Assembly: GCF_004310335.1 (NCBI RefSeq)
Contig: NZ_SIRS01000009.1
Location: 1-41,406, forward strand
Origin: Hyunsoonleella pacifica
Lineage (GTDB): Bacteria; Bacteroidota; Bacteroidia; Flavobacteriales; Flavobacteriaceae
Direction of reading: 5' to 3'
Length of the DNA: 41,406 nt
Every line of letters begins with the position of its first letter. Position 1 is the first letter of the stretch. Below the pieces are notes generated by a model, which was not told the origin of the DNA, did not search any database, and saw only the letters and a program-made list of their open reading frames with translations. Shown here piece after piece: positions 29,227 through 38,104 of the stretch. The position numbers and the translations under genes are program-made.

Positions 29227-30180
29227 TTATTCAACAATAATTGATCTTACAATACTATAATCACTTTTATTTGAAGCTGCGTCTATCGCAATCACTCTCC
29301 AATAATAGGTGTTAGGAGTGGTAAACTCATATTGTAATGAGTTGTTCACTGTGTTTGCGTTATGCACTATATTATTAAAATCACTGTCGGCTGCAATTTC
29401 TAAAGTGTTTGTAATCTCAGACTTTAAATCTCCTGTATCTGTACCATTTGTCCAATTAAATGTTACCATTGAAGGGGAAATCGTGTTTTCGTTAGCAGGT
29501 TCTGAAAGCCCTGGTTGATTTGGAGCTGTGGTGTCCAAAAAGAGTGATCTTTCTGAAAACTCACTTTCAGATGTTGTATTAACAGCCTTTAGTTTCCATA
29601 TATATTCTGCATCTTCATTTATTACTGAAGCTTCTATGGTAATAGAATTAGACATAATATTAGCTTCTTGAAATACTGTTTGTTCTCCTGCTGTTGTTTT
29701 TTTTATTAGCTGAAAGTTATAGCTCTCTGCAGCATTTATTGTATTCCAATTAAAAATAGTAACTGGTATATTGGTATATAGATTTTCTGAAGGAGATTGT
29801 AATGCTACAAACTGCCCTGATAAGTCATTAGTTTCTTTTACTGAAAAATTTATAGGAAAGGTGTATGCAGATTGATATGCAAAATTTTCCCCTCTTACTC
29901 GCCATTGATAGTCTCCTGTATTTAAAGTATACTTTAGTTCTGTGCTTGGAACTAAAGTGTCTATGGTATTTAATTGATCTATAGTTGTTATTTGTACTCT
30001 ATATTCGTCTGCACCATCTAAACTTTGCCATGAAAAACGCACTGTATTCCCATCAAAGGAGGTGTTTGCAACAGGGTATATTATTTGAACTGTATCATTT
30101 GTAATATCCTCTTCCAAAATATCATCGCAAGAGCAAATTATTGCTAAGAATAGTAATAAACATTTACTTAATGTTTTCAT
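29227..30180 (-). CDS. FN3-repeat lipoprotein of the secretion operon
   Basis: 317 aa. Lipoprotein signal with lipobox ending in Cys18 ('IICSCDD'); the acidic residues right after the Cys resemble the surface-export signal described for Bacteroidota lipoproteins. Three FN3-like domains follow (about 33-113, 120-215 and 220-317), seen from 'VRFSWQSLDGADEYRVQI', 'TIFNWNTINAAESYNFQL' and 'VTFNWTNGTDTGDLKSEI'. It overlaps the GspM-like gene by 17 bases and ends 4 bases before the GspC-like start, so it sits inside the machine operon where T4P systems carry the PilP lipoprotein. It could act as a pilotin-like secretin partner or a surface cap; both are guesses. Domain calls are confident, the role is not. 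Confidence 0.8.
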   Translation of the reverse strand: MKTLSKCLLLFLAIICSCDDILEEDITNDTVQIIYPVANTSFDGNTVRFSWQSLDGADEYRVQITTIDQLNTIDTLVPSTELKYTLNTGDYQWRVRGENFAYQSAYTFPINFSVKETNDLSGQFVALQSPSENLYTNIPVTIFNWNTINAAESYNFQLIKKTTAGEQTVFQEANIMSNSITIEASVINEDAEYIWKLKAVNTTSESEFSERSLFLDTTAPNQPGLSEPANENTISPSMVTFNWTNGTDTGDLKSEITNTLEIAADSDFNNIVHNANTVNNSLQYEFTTPNTYYWRVIAIDAASNKSDYSIVRSIIVE

Positions 30181-30691
30181 AGTTTTGTAAAATTATTTTT
30201 AGAAAAAGTTTTTTAGAATTGGTTCTATAATTTTTTTTTGAAAAAAAACGCGCACTCGCTACTCTAGAATCTTTAAACCTCTTTTCTATATTATATAATC
30301 CAAATATTAAATCTTTATAATTTCCTTCTAAAACAATTTGATTTGAATAGATTAAAAAATCATTATCAGAAAATAAGTGGACATCTTCTATTGTAACAAT
30401 ATCTATGGTTTGCTCATTTTGGGAAATAAAATCTAGCAGATTTTGTTGTACTAATTGTGGGTTGGAGGTTTGTCCGCCAATAATTTTATTTAGATAGCTT
30501 ATTTCATCTTTTATATACGCCAAACTAAATAGTAAATTTTCATTATTAGACAAATTCTTCTCTACAGTATTCAATTCTCTTTTTGCATGTAATGTATGCT
30601 TAAATGTTTTTTTATAGGATGCCATAAAAAGTATTACAAAACCTATTATAACAGCAAAGAATTTTTGTTTGTATGTTAGATTTTTAAACAC
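30164..30691 (-). CDS. GspM/PilO-like inner-membrane assembly protein
   Basis: 175 aa with GTG start. One transmembrane helix (about 10-25, 'KFFAVIIGFVILFMASY') is followed by a coiled coil ('HAKRELNTVEKNLSNNENLL', about 34-55) and a small periplasmic domain with 'QNLLDFISQNEQTIDIVTI' and 'IVLEGNYKDLIFGLYNIEK', the alpha/beta ferredoxin-like pattern of PilO and GspM. In such machines it pairs with GspL/PilN to connect the ATPase to the secretin. It begins 1 base after the GspL-like stop and overlaps the lipoprotein gene by 17 bases. The family assignment is from architecture and gene order. Confidence 0.75.
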   Translation of the reverse strand: MFKNLTYKQKFFAVIIGFVILFMASYKKTFKHTLHAKRELNTVEKNLSNNENLLFSLAYIKDEISYLNKIIGGQTSNPQLVQQNLLDFISQNEQTIDIVTIEDVHLFSDNDFLIYSNQIVLEGNYKDLIFGLYNIEKRFKDSRVASARFFSKKNYRTNSKKLFLKIILQNYENIK

Positions 30692-31876
30692 TTATATTTT
30701 TATTGTTATAGAGAATTTGTTTTCTCTTGCGGTTTCTTGAGAGTAATCCTCAATCTCAATTTTTTTAATCCATTTTAAACTTTCAATACTTTTTATCCAT
30801 TGATTAAACATTTTATCATCTTCAGATTCTCCAGATATACTAATGGTATTAATATCAAAATTTATTTTTTCCATAGGCTTTATCTTTTTATAGTATGGCA
30901 TTACATGTATTGCCTTTATACTTAAGCTTGGAGGTACTGTATTCCCTATATCTGCTATGTATTTTGTAATAAAGCTCTTGTTACTTATACCACTAGATTG
31001 AAGTATTTTTTCTTTAACTATTTTTTCTTCTTTCAAAGTGTTAAGCTTCTCAATGTTTTGTTGAGATACGATGCTCAATGATTTCTTTTCTGCTAATGTG
31101 TTACTATAAACATCTAATAACTGATGGCTTACAAGAAGTGCTACCAAAAAAAAGATTAATGTAAAAACACCTGCTATTTTAAACCATTTTTTAAATTTTA
31201 ATTCAGATCTGTTTTTATCTAAGAAGCTAGTGTCGAATTCAATAGAAGTATTAGGGAATTTACACCCAAAAAAGGAGGCCAATAAGGCTAATTCTTTTTC
31301 ATTAAAAACATCTCCATTTATATTAAATTGCTTATTGCTTTCTTCTTTATTATCAAAAGATAGGATATTCTTATTTTCTATTTTTACCGTATGGTTTGAG
31401 GATGATAATTCACTATAATTTTTAGCAATTGGTAGTAAATTGGCCATCACAAAAGGTCCAAGAGAAAGATGTGTAACATACTTGTGTTTTGCACTTAATT
31501 TCTCTAGTAACTCATCAACATTGCTTTTTCTTGTGACAGATATGTATATCGTTTCGTTTTGATGATATTCATAAAAATAAAAATCGTCTTGATTAGCTTT
31601 AAAGATTAAGTTTTTTCTATATCCCGTTTTGTTTTCAACTGCTTTATTAATGATACTATCTCCTTCAATGTGCAAAATTATTGGATAGTCTTTATTAAGT
31701 TTAGATATAAAAGATTCATCATTAAAATCTAAAGGACAACTATTTACTAATTTTAGGTTATCATCTTTAAATGAAAGCTCAATAAGATGGCAATTTAGCG
31801 TATGGGCTTTTAAGGTTATTCCTATTACATAATACCCTTTAGTATAGTTTAGTATAGATTTTATTTTATCAATCAT
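30692..31876 (-). CDS. GspL/PilMN-like assembly protein
   Basis: 394 aa. The cytoplasmic part (about 1-230) precedes a single transmembrane helix (about 232-250, 'FKIAGVFTLIFFLVALLVS') and a periplasmic part with coiled coil (about 252-290) and a ferredoxin-like domain ('INTISISGESEDDKMFNQWIKSIES', about 338-365; 'NKFSITIKI' at the end). This is the GspL plan, equivalent to PilM fused to PilN. The N-terminal part is shorter and more divergent than typical actin-like PilM, and no clear nucleotide-binding motif is visible. In the machine it would hold the GspE ATPase at the inner membrane. It lies between secretin and GspM-like genes with gaps of 6 bases or fewer. Confidence 0.78.
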   Translation of the reverse strand: MIDKIKSILNYTKGYYVIGITLKAHTLNCHLIELSFKDDNLKLVNSCPLDFNDESFISKLNKDYPIILHIEGDSIINKAVENKTGYRKNLIFKANQDDFYFYEYHQNETIYISVTRKSNVDELLEKLSAKHKYVTHLSLGPFVMANLLPIAKNYSELSSSNHTVKIENKNILSFDNKEESNKQFNINGDVFNEKELALLASFFGCKFPNTSIEFDTSFLDKNRSELKFKKWFKIAGVFTLIFFLVALLVSHQLLDVYSNTLAEKKSLSIVSQQNIEKLNTLKEEKIVKEKILQSSGISNKSFITKYIADIGNTVPPSLSIKAIHVMPYYKKIKPMEKINFDINTISISGESEDDKMFNQWIKSIESLKWIKKIEIEDYSQETARENKFSITIKI

Positions 31877-31882
31877 TATAAC

Positions 31883-33820
31883 TTAATAGGTGACCGTTGG
31901 TTTAATAAAGATGTGTAATTTAGATTTCTCTTTGCGCTTTGTTCTTCCGCTAAATAGCCATTTTATAATAGGTATTCTAGACATTAAAGGGGTACCGGTC
32001 CCAGAATTTTCATTTTCTAATTCATCTAAACCACCAAGCAAAACCATCTCATTATTCCTTACTCTAACTAAAGATTCAAACTTTTGAGTAGATTTTCCTG
32101 GAGGTGCATTTTCTCCAGCTCTACCTAAGAATGAACTTTTTTCTACACTTATAGTTAGTGTTACATTTTCATCTTTTGAGACGAAGGGTTTTATACTAAT
32201 ACTTAAATTTGCTTCAGTAGATTTCCAAGTTCCCGACTGTAGAATATTGTTGTTAATTCCAGAATTAATTAATCTATTATTTTGTTCAAAATAGTAATTA
32301 GTTTCGCCTATAGAGGATGTGGCGTCATGTCCGTTTAGAGTAACCAGCTTGGGTGTTGATGATAGTTTGATTAACGAGTTGTTTTCTAGAGCTTTTAAGT
32401 TTAAATAGAACTTTTCAGAAACTTTACCTAAATTAATGATACCCAAACCATTAAAAGCATCAATTAAGCCATTAACTGATGTTGCGTTAAGCGCTACATC
32501 ACTTGAGGGAAATAATACACCAGAGGTTGTACCTCCAGCTTCATTATTAAGACCAGCTTGTAAACCTGTTTGTATTTCATAAGATTTTTGATATTGTACT
32601 ATGATTACTTCTATTTGTATCACAGGTACTACCAAGTCAATTTCATAAATATAATCTTTGAATTCTTGAATATGAATTTTAGATCCAGAAACTACAAATC
32701 CGTTTAGCTCAATAAACTCTTTCACTTCAAGCCCTTGAGTTAAATTAGATGGTAACGTTGCTAAAACAGTTTCAATGGTTCTATTCTCTAATTGTATAAG
32801 CTCTGTTGTTCGTAAACCTTGTGTTGCATGTTCTCCAATTAAATATAACTCGCCAGTTTTTTTATATGTATAATTCTCGCCAGTAAATAGGTGGTCTAGT
32901 AAATTATCAAATGTAATGCCTTTAGCCATTAATGTTGTACTAACATCAGCTGGGGTGTTATACATGAAATAGTTAATATTTAATTTTTCTGCAACGTCAA
33001 TAATTATGGTTGCTGCATCAGCATCAAAAGCTTTAATATCCAGAAACCCTTGCGCATCTACTTCAATCTCGTAACTTCCTGATTCATTACTTGGAAGTGT
33101 ATTGTTTTTAGAGATTCCGCTTCGTCTACTTCTGCTTCTACTGGTTTGCGTTGTTGGTTTTGTAGCTTCTTTAGGAATGTTGTCTTTTTCTAAATAGTAA
33201 TTATCATTTTCATCAACAGTAAGTACCAAACTATTAGATTTTGCCATCATATCCAACACCTGATCAAAAGGTCTATTTAGAATATATGCTGATACTTTTT
33301 CTGCTTTAACATCTGGTGCTAATACTACATTCTTTTTAGAAATATCTGTAATAGCTTGTGCTACTCTAGGTAAAGAATCATTTTTTAATTTAACAGATAA
33401 AAAATTATTGTTTTCGTTATAGCTAACGTCTATCTTCTTTAAAGGTTTAGGTTGGATTTTAATAACCTCTTTTTCCTTTTTATTAAATACTAGAATATTG
33501 TTGATAACCTTTACATCAAGATCATGCTTTTGGATTAAAAAAAGAAAAACATCTTTAATATTAACATCGTAAAAATTACTGGTAACTAATTGATTTAAAT
33601 TGGAGTCTACACTTACATTTAATTCATGTTCTTCTGCTATGGCATTTATAAAATCATAGAGGGTTAAACCAGACAAATCTATCCTAACATTATCATTTAA
33701 CCCTTCCTTTATTTTAGCTAGTTCATCAAGCTTTTTAGTAAACACATCTACTGGTTTTTGTGAAAACCCTATGCTAAATAAGCAACAAAAGAAAAAAGTA
33801 TATAAAAATTTATTTAACAT
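31883..33820 (-). CDS. Secretin (GspD/PilQ family)
   Basis: 645 aa outer-membrane channel of the machine. Signal peptide (about 1-20, ending GFSQ). N-terminal STN-type domain (about 43-110; 'LSGLTLYDFINAIAEEHELN'), then further N-domains (about 140-210), a basic Ser/Arg linker ('TSRSRSRRSG', about 226-235), another ring-building domain (about 248-345), and the secretin core (about 390-645). The core shows 'IQIEVIIVQYQKSYEIQTG', 'SSTPKLVTLNGHDATSSIG', 'VRVRNNEMVLLGGL' and the hallmark end 'MSRIPIIKWLFSG'. It sits 3 bases after the ATPase gene and 6 before the GspL-like gene. Family assignment is firm; whether it serves a T2SS or a pilus is decided by context. Confidence 0.95.
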   Translation of the reverse strand: MLNKFLYTFFFCCLFSIGFSQKPVDVFTKKLDELAKIKEGLNDNVRIDLSGLTLYDFINAIAEEHELNVSVDSNLNQLVTSNFYDVNIKDVFLFLIQKHDLDVKVINNILVFNKKEKEVIKIQPKPLKKIDVSYNENNNFLSVKLKNDSLPRVAQAITDISKKNVVLAPDVKAEKVSAYILNRPFDQVLDMMAKSNSLVLTVDENDNYYLEKDNIPKEATKPTTQTSRSRSRRSGISKNNTLPSNESGSYEIEVDAQGFLDIKAFDADAATIIIDVAEKLNINYFMYNTPADVSTTLMAKGITFDNLLDHLFTGENYTYKKTGELYLIGEHATQGLRTTELIQLENRTIETVLATLPSNLTQGLEVKEFIELNGFVVSGSKIHIQEFKDYIYEIDLVVPVIQIEVIIVQYQKSYEIQTGLQAGLNNEAGGTTSGVLFPSSDVALNATSVNGLIDAFNGLGIINLGKVSEKFYLNLKALENNSLIKLSSTPKLVTLNGHDATSSIGETNYYFEQNNRLINSGINNNILQSGTWKSTEANLSISIKPFVSKDENVTLTISVEKSSFLGRAGENAPPGKSTQKFESLVRVRNNEMVLLGGLDELENENSGTGTPLMSRIPIIKWLFSGRTKRKEKSKLHIFIKPTVTY

Positions 33821-33823
33821 AGT

Positions 33824-35233
33824 TTAAGAGTTAATGAGTATAGGGTAGATTTCATCCAAGGATGTAGTTCCTTTAGATAATAGGCTAAATGCTTTATCAG
33901 ATAATTTTTTACCTTTTATAATATCTAGTTGTTGTAATGTGTTATTTTTTATAGCGTTTGCGACCTTATGTGTTATAGGTAATATTTCATAAATAGCGGT
34001 ACGTCCTTTATAACCGGTATGATAACATTCATTGCACCCCACAGCAGTATAATATTTCTCAATGGGATATTCTGGCTTAAATAATTTGGGTAAATCTTTT
34101 TCATTAAAAGGGGCTTCTTTTTTACAATTATCACATAACACTCTTAACAGGCGTTGTGCCACCGAGATATTAATAGTTTCAGCAATTAGAAAAGGAGGGA
34201 TATCCATATCTACTAATCTAGAAATAGTCCCTACAGCAGAGTTAGTATGTATAGTTGATAGTACTAAATGCCCAGTTAGTGATGCGCGAATAGCCATTTG
34301 GGCTGTTTTAGCATCTCTAATTTCTCCAAGCATTATAATGTCGGGATCTTGTCTTAAAAATGAACGTAGTGCCGATGTAAAAGTGAGGCCTATATTTTCT
34401 TTTAGCTGTACTTGATTTATACCTTTTAGTGTATATTCTATAGGGTCTTCAACAGTAACTATGTTTCGCTTTATATCATTAAGATGTTTAAGAGTAGCAT
34501 AAAGAGTAGTTGTTTTTCCAGAGCCTGTTGGTCCGCTAATAAGTACAATACCATTGGTTTTTTTTACAGCCTCTAAATACTCTTTAACATCTCCTTCCTC
34601 TAGTCCAAGTTTATCTATGTTTAAGTGAGATGCATCTCTCCCTAATATACGCATTACTACCTTTTCGCCGTGATGTGTTGGTAAAATAGAAACACGAATA
34701 TCAAAATCATCATATTCAATTCTACCATCTTGAGGTAACCTTTTTTCAGTGATATCAAGATTAGACTTAATTTTAATTTGATTGATTAACTCTAAATAAT
34801 TATCTTTTTTAATGTGATTTTTTTCAATGAGATGTCCGTCAACTCTAAGTCTTACCCGTACATCTTCTTCATATATTTCTATATGTATATCACTAGCATT
34901 TATATTTTTTGCTTCAAAAATTAAGTCTTCTAAGAAATCGTTGCCATAAGATACCAATTTAGGCTTTTCATCATTTTTTCTATAATAAACTGAAAGTGCT
35001 CTTTGTATTACTGAAGAATCTGTATCTTCAAGAATAATAGCCTTATTAAAAATGAGTTTTAATTCCTCTTTAATTGTTTCTTTTTCAGATAATTTAAGTG
35101 CATCAAAATAAAAAACGTTGGTATCGTTAGTGATGTCTTTGGGTATTATTGAAAAATGATTAGCCATGTCTGAATCTATGGCCTGTTGTAAATCAATACT
35201 TAAACTTATATGTTTAATATTATCTATATTCAT
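33824..35233 (-). CDS. GspE/PilB-family assembly ATPase
   Basis: 469 aa. Walker A 'GPTGSGKTTT' (234-243), Asp box 'ATLKHLNDIKRNIVTVEDPIE' region (246-266), Walker B 'DIIMLGEIRD' (298-307) and His box 'TGHLVLSTIHTNSA' (320-333) are all present. So is the zinc-binding tetracysteine (Cys367, Cys370, Cys400, Cys403). It powers polymerisation of the pseudopilin filament at the inner membrane. The N-terminal domain is shortened compared with many PilB proteins. No PilT-type retraction ATPase is encoded nearby, which favours a secretion-type or non-retracting filament. It begins directly after the peptidase stop codon, with no gap. Confidence 0.96.
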   Translation of the reverse strand: MNIDNIKHISLSIDLQQAIDSDMANHFSIIPKDITNDTNVFYFDALKLSEKETIKEELKLIFNKAIILEDTDSSVIQRALSVYYRKNDEKPKLVSYGNDFLEDLIFEAKNINASDIHIEIYEEDVRVRLRVDGHLIEKNHIKKDNYLELINQIKIKSNLDITEKRLPQDGRIEYDDFDIRVSILPTHHGEKVVMRILGRDASHLNIDKLGLEEGDVKEYLEAVKKTNGIVLISGPTGSGKTTTLYATLKHLNDIKRNIVTVEDPIEYTLKGINQVQLKENIGLTFTSALRSFLRQDPDIIMLGEIRDAKTAQMAIRASLTGHLVLSTIHTNSAVGTISRLVDMDIPPFLIAETINISVAQRLLRVLCDNCKKEAPFNEKDLPKLFKPEYPIEKYYTAVGCNECYHTGYKGRTAIYEILPITHKVANAIKNNTLQQLDIIKGKKLSDKAFSLLSKGTTSLDEIYPILINS

Positions 35234-35713
35234 TTACAATGTTATATTAACTTCAAGGATATTATCTGCTATAATGGTTATAGCAAGAAACAATGATAAA
35301 TAACCTGCTAAAGGAATAGTTTTCGTTTTTCTAAATAGGTGTAGCGCACAATGGACTAGTAATGAAAACAGTAAACCTATTATGAAAAAAAGTATAAAAG
35401 GCTTTAAATTAAACAATGGGGTTATTGCTATAAAAAATGCTATATCTCCCATGCCTATAAAAGAATCAATAGGATTTACTAAAGTTTTATATTTTAAAGA
35501 GAAGTATAAGGTTATACCCAAAATGTTTATTGCTATAAAGCACAAATTATATAGTGCTTGATAGAGGCTATAGTTATTGGAAATAAGATTAATTGCTATG
35601 GAAACCAATAATACCCCTAATGGTAAAATCGCATGTATAGTCCTTCTCATCATATCCTGATACAGAATGATAGCCAAAACACTAATTAGTAATATGTTTA
35701 GTGTAATAAACAT
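35234..35713 (-). CDS. Minimal prepilin peptidase (A24 family)
   Basis: 159 aa, all transmembrane. The two catalytic aspartates are visible: Asp20 in 'YQDMMRR' and Asp90 in the GxGD motif 'GMGD' (87-90). About five or six hydrophobic helices follow each other. The N-terminal cytoplasmic methyltransferase domain with its Cys motifs, found in full-length PilD, is absent, so this enzyme probably cleaves but does not methylate pseudopilins, as archaeal-type and TadV-like short enzymes do. It lies between the major pseudopilin (1 base gap) and the ATPase (adjacent), so substrate and processing enzyme are co-expressed. Three of the four linked pseudopilins have Ala rather than Gly at the cleavage position. 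Confidence 0.9.
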   Translation of the reverse strand: MFITLNILLISVLAIILYQDMMRRTIHAILPLGVLLVSIAINLISNNYSLYQALYNLCFIAINILGITLYFSLKYKTLVNPIDSFIGMGDIAFFIAITPLFNLKPFILFFIIGLLFSLLVHCALHLFRKTKTIPLAGYLSLFLAITIIADNILEVNITL

Positions 35714-35714
35714 T

Positions 35715-36143
35715 TTAGTCTTTAACTATTTCTTTTAAAATTCTATCCTGATTAATTTCCCATGTATTGTAAATACCATCACCATCAAAATCTTGTAAAG
35801 CAGTTGCTGTAGCTTTAAAAGTATTTAGTGATGCTTCTGTAACTTCTATTTTGTAAACAGCTTGTCCGCCTTTGTCTATGGTAAGTGCTTCTTCAAAACC
35901 TAATTCATCAAAATCTGCAGTATATTTAGAATGGCGGTAAAAATGACTCTTTTCTAAACCATGAATCATACTTAACATATTTTGTGCTTCAATAGATTTT
36001 GCACTGGTAACCACAGATGTTTGATTAGGAACAACCAGATAAATAAGAATTCCAATAATGCATAACACTATCAAAATCTCTGACATAGAGTATGCCTTTA
36101 AATGCAGCTGCTTTTTGTTTAAACGTAATCTATTTTTTTTCAT
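35715..36143 (-). CDS. Major pseudopilin, GspG-like
   Basis: 142 aa. A basic leader (1-17, 'MKKNRLRLNKKQLHLKA') is followed by 'YSMSEILIVLCIIGILIYLVV'-type N-helix with Glu22 at +5 after the predicted cut between Ala17 and Tyr18. Ala at -1 and Tyr at +1 are unusual; Gly and Phe are the common residues. A short helical core precedes a beta end with 'DFDGDGIYNTWE', an EF-hand-like DxDxDG loop near residues 119-130, in keeping with the calcium site of GspG pseudopilins. It sits between GspF (24-base gap) and the peptidase (1 base). It should form the body of the filament that pushes cargo through the secretin. Confidence 0.9.
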   Translation of the reverse strand: MKKNRLRLNKKQLHLKAYSMSEILIVLCIIGILIYLVVPNQTSVVTSAKSIEAQNMLSMIHGLEKSHFYRHSKYTADFDELGFEEALTIDKGGQAVYKIEVTEASLNTFKATATALQDFDGDGIYNTWEINQDRILKEIVKD

Positions 36144-36167
36144 TTCTTAATGATTTAATTTTTATAT

Positions 36168-37289
36168 CTAACTTTCAATAACCTTACTTAAATTAAAAAT
36201 AGGAGAATACATAGCTATCATAATAAAACCTACAATACCGCCAATTACTACAATCATTAAAGGTTCTAAAATGGTACCTATCATTTTTGTAGCATGATCT
36301 ACCTCTTCATTATATTGGTTTGCTAAACCATCGTACATAGTATCTAATTCATTTATCTCTTCTCCAATGGAGGTAAGCGAAATAATTTTAGGCGTAAAAA
36401 ATGAACTTTGTTTAAGACTTTCAGATAATGACTCACCTTTCATTACATCTTTTTTAGCTTTAGAAATAGCCGATTTTAATGGATAAAAAGAAATCATTTT
36501 TTCGGTAAGTTCAAGTGATGTTATTAGTGGGGTTTTGGCTGATAATAGAAGACTAAATGATTGACAAAATCTAGCCAAATAGATTTTTCTGATTAAATTC
36601 CCAAAATAAGGGAGTTTTAAAACTATTTTAGATTTGATGTCTTGATATTTAGTGTTTGCTTTTAATAGCTTATGGCTTGTATAAAACACCAAACAAATGC
36701 CCAAGACAACAAATAAGATTGTATTAAAATTATTAGATATACTAACCACAAATTGTGTGATTTCAGGAAGGTCTTTGCCAAATTGTTGAAACACCGAAGC
36801 AAACATAGGCACAACAAAATTTAACATAAAGTAAAGCACAGCAAACGTTATAAATAAAACGAAAACAGGATAAGCTAGTACAGAAACTACTTGACGTTTC
36901 ATCTTAATTTTTCTTGAAAAGAACTTTTGTAACTGATCAAAAATTTCAGATAATCGTCTAGTATCTTCTCCTATTTTTATACTGTAATATTCATAAGATG
37001 AAAAATATTTATAATTTTTAATGGCTTCATTTAAAGACTTACCTTTAACTACATCAGCATTAATTTTTTTATAAATTGATTTAACAAATTTTGACTTTTG
37101 TTGATTTGTTAAAATAAGTAGTGCTTTATTAAAATCTACTCCAGATTTAATTAGGGTAGAAAACTCTCTATAAAAATCTTCTTTTTGTTTATCAGTAAAC
37201 CTTTTTAAAAGAGGCATAGATACATTAGTATCAAATTTTAATGTATCCTTTTTTTTAGACTTGTTATATGTTACTGCATCAATCTTCAC
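36168..37289 (-). CDS. GspF/PilC-family inner-membrane platform protein
   Basis: 373 aa with GTG start overlapping the GspJ-like gene by 11 bases. The standard T2SSF fold appears twice: 'FYREFSTLIKSGVDFNKALLIL' (about 38-60) and 'FCQSFSLLLSAKTPLITSLELT' (about 238-260). Transmembrane helices lie at about 141-168, 188-206 and 345-365 ('MIVVIGGIVGFIMIAMYSPIF'). The 'SVLAYPVFVLFITFAVLYFML' helix is typical. It is the rotor-like platform on which the ATPase assembles pseudopilins. Only one copy is present, consistent with a single assembly ATPase. The family is certain. Confidence 0.95.
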   Translation of the reverse strand: MKIDAVTYNKSKKKDTLKFDTNVSMPLLKRFTDKQKEDFYREFSTLIKSGVDFNKALLILTNQQKSKFVKSIYKKINADVVKGKSLNEAIKNYKYFSSYEYYSIKIGEDTRRLSEIFDQLQKFFSRKIKMKRQVVSVLAYPVFVLFITFAVLYFMLNFVVPMFASVFQQFGKDLPEITQFVVSISNNFNTILFVVLGICLVFYTSHKLLKANTKYQDIKSKIVLKLPYFGNLIRKIYLARFCQSFSLLLSAKTPLITSLELTEKMISFYPLKSAISKAKKDVMKGESLSESLKQSSFFTPKIISLTSIGEEINELDTMYDGLANQYNEEVDHATKMIGTILEPLMIVVIGGIVGFIMIAMYSPIFNLSKVIES

Positions 37290-37764
37290 TAAAAAAACGG
37301 GTGTTTATTAATTCTGAATTATCTTTCTTTAAAAAATAATTAGCGTTAATAGTATCATTAAGAATATTTAATGCTAATTGAAGCGTGGTATTGGTATTGT
37401 GTTTTTCATTACTTTCCAAAACACCAAAATCTATAACTTCTATATTAAAAGTATCCACCTTTGTTTGGTTTTGTCTTAAAATATGCTGCTTATGTATGCT
37501 ATAGTATATTGTATTAGTATTATAGTTTTCCAATAATAGTTCATTGTCAGAACAACTAAAGTCTGTAGATGTTTCAATATCCATAAGTAAAGTAGAATTA
37601 AACAAATTGTATTCTAGTACTTCAAAGTTTTCTTTTTTAAAACCTGAAAGTTGCCTTTCAGTTAAATTAAACAGTGCATAAGTTACAGTTATAATAATAC
37701 TCATTAGCATAAGGCTTATTAAGGCTTCTAAAATTGTAAATCCCTTAAGTTTTTTATTCTTCAT
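37279..37764 (-). CDS. Minor pseudopilin, GspJ/GspH-like
   Basis: 161 aa. Classic prepilin signal 'KLKGFTILEALISLMLMSII': Gly8|Phe9 with Glu13 at +5, then a hydrophobic helix to about residue 30. The rest is a small beta-rich globular part ('LEYNLFNSTLLMDIETSTDFSC', 'LLLENYNTNTIYYSIHKQHI'), the plan of GspJ/PilW-type minor pseudopilins. It is the only one of the four pseudopilins here with the canonical G|F site. Its start overlaps the GspI-like gene by 11 bases and its end overlaps GspF, suggesting translational coupling. Assignment to GspJ rather than GspH is from position and size only. Confidence 0.84.
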   Translation of the reverse strand: MKNKKLKGFTILEALISLMLMSIIITVTYALFNLTERQLSGFKKENFEVLEYNLFNSTLLMDIETSTDFSCSDNELLLENYNTNTIYYSIHKQHILRQNQTKVDTFNIEVIDFGVLESNEKHNTNTTLQLALNILNDTINANYFLKKDNSELINTRFFSED

Positions 37765-38104
37765 AAGGGATAATTTTATTAATTAAAGTGGTATTACCTC
37801 CTGTTTTAAATGTAAAAGTTAAAGTAGCTGTTTGCTCAACTTGGTTTATCTCCACATTTTTATTTATTGCATATCCGTTAAAATTGTAAGTATTACCGGT
37901 ATAATCTTTTTGAGTAATAGCCTGTTCTATTAATAAACTAATGTTATGCTTAGCATTAAAATAATGAATCGACTTGTTTTGTTGTATTACATTTAAATAA
38001 ATGATAAAAGCCACAAGAGCGCATACTGAAATTATGGAAATAGCAATTACAGATTCCATTACAGATGACGCTTTTAGTACCTTAAAATTTTTTAATGACT
38101 GCAT
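37754..38104 (-). CDS. Minor pseudopilin, GspI/PilV-like
   Basis: 116 aa from ATG at 38104. A longer frame begins at 38146 but adds 14 residues with no pseudopilin character. Leader 'MQSLKNFKVLKA' is followed by 'SSVMESVIAISIISVCALVAF', with a predicted cut between Ala12 and Ser13 and Glu17 at +5. A short beta domain follows ('YTGNTYNFNGYAINKNVEIN', 'TATLTFTFKTGGNTTLINKI'). The size fits GspI-type minor pseudopilins. It overlaps the tip pseudopilin gene by 23 bases and the next gene by 11. Ala and Ser at the cleavage site differ from the usual Gly and Phe. Confidence 0.83.
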   Translation of the reverse strand: MQSLKNFKVLKASSVMESVIAISIISVCALVAFIIYLNVIQQNKSIHYFNAKHNISLLIEQAITQKDYTGNTYNFNGYAINKNVEINQVEQTATLTFTFKTGGNTTLINKIIPYEE

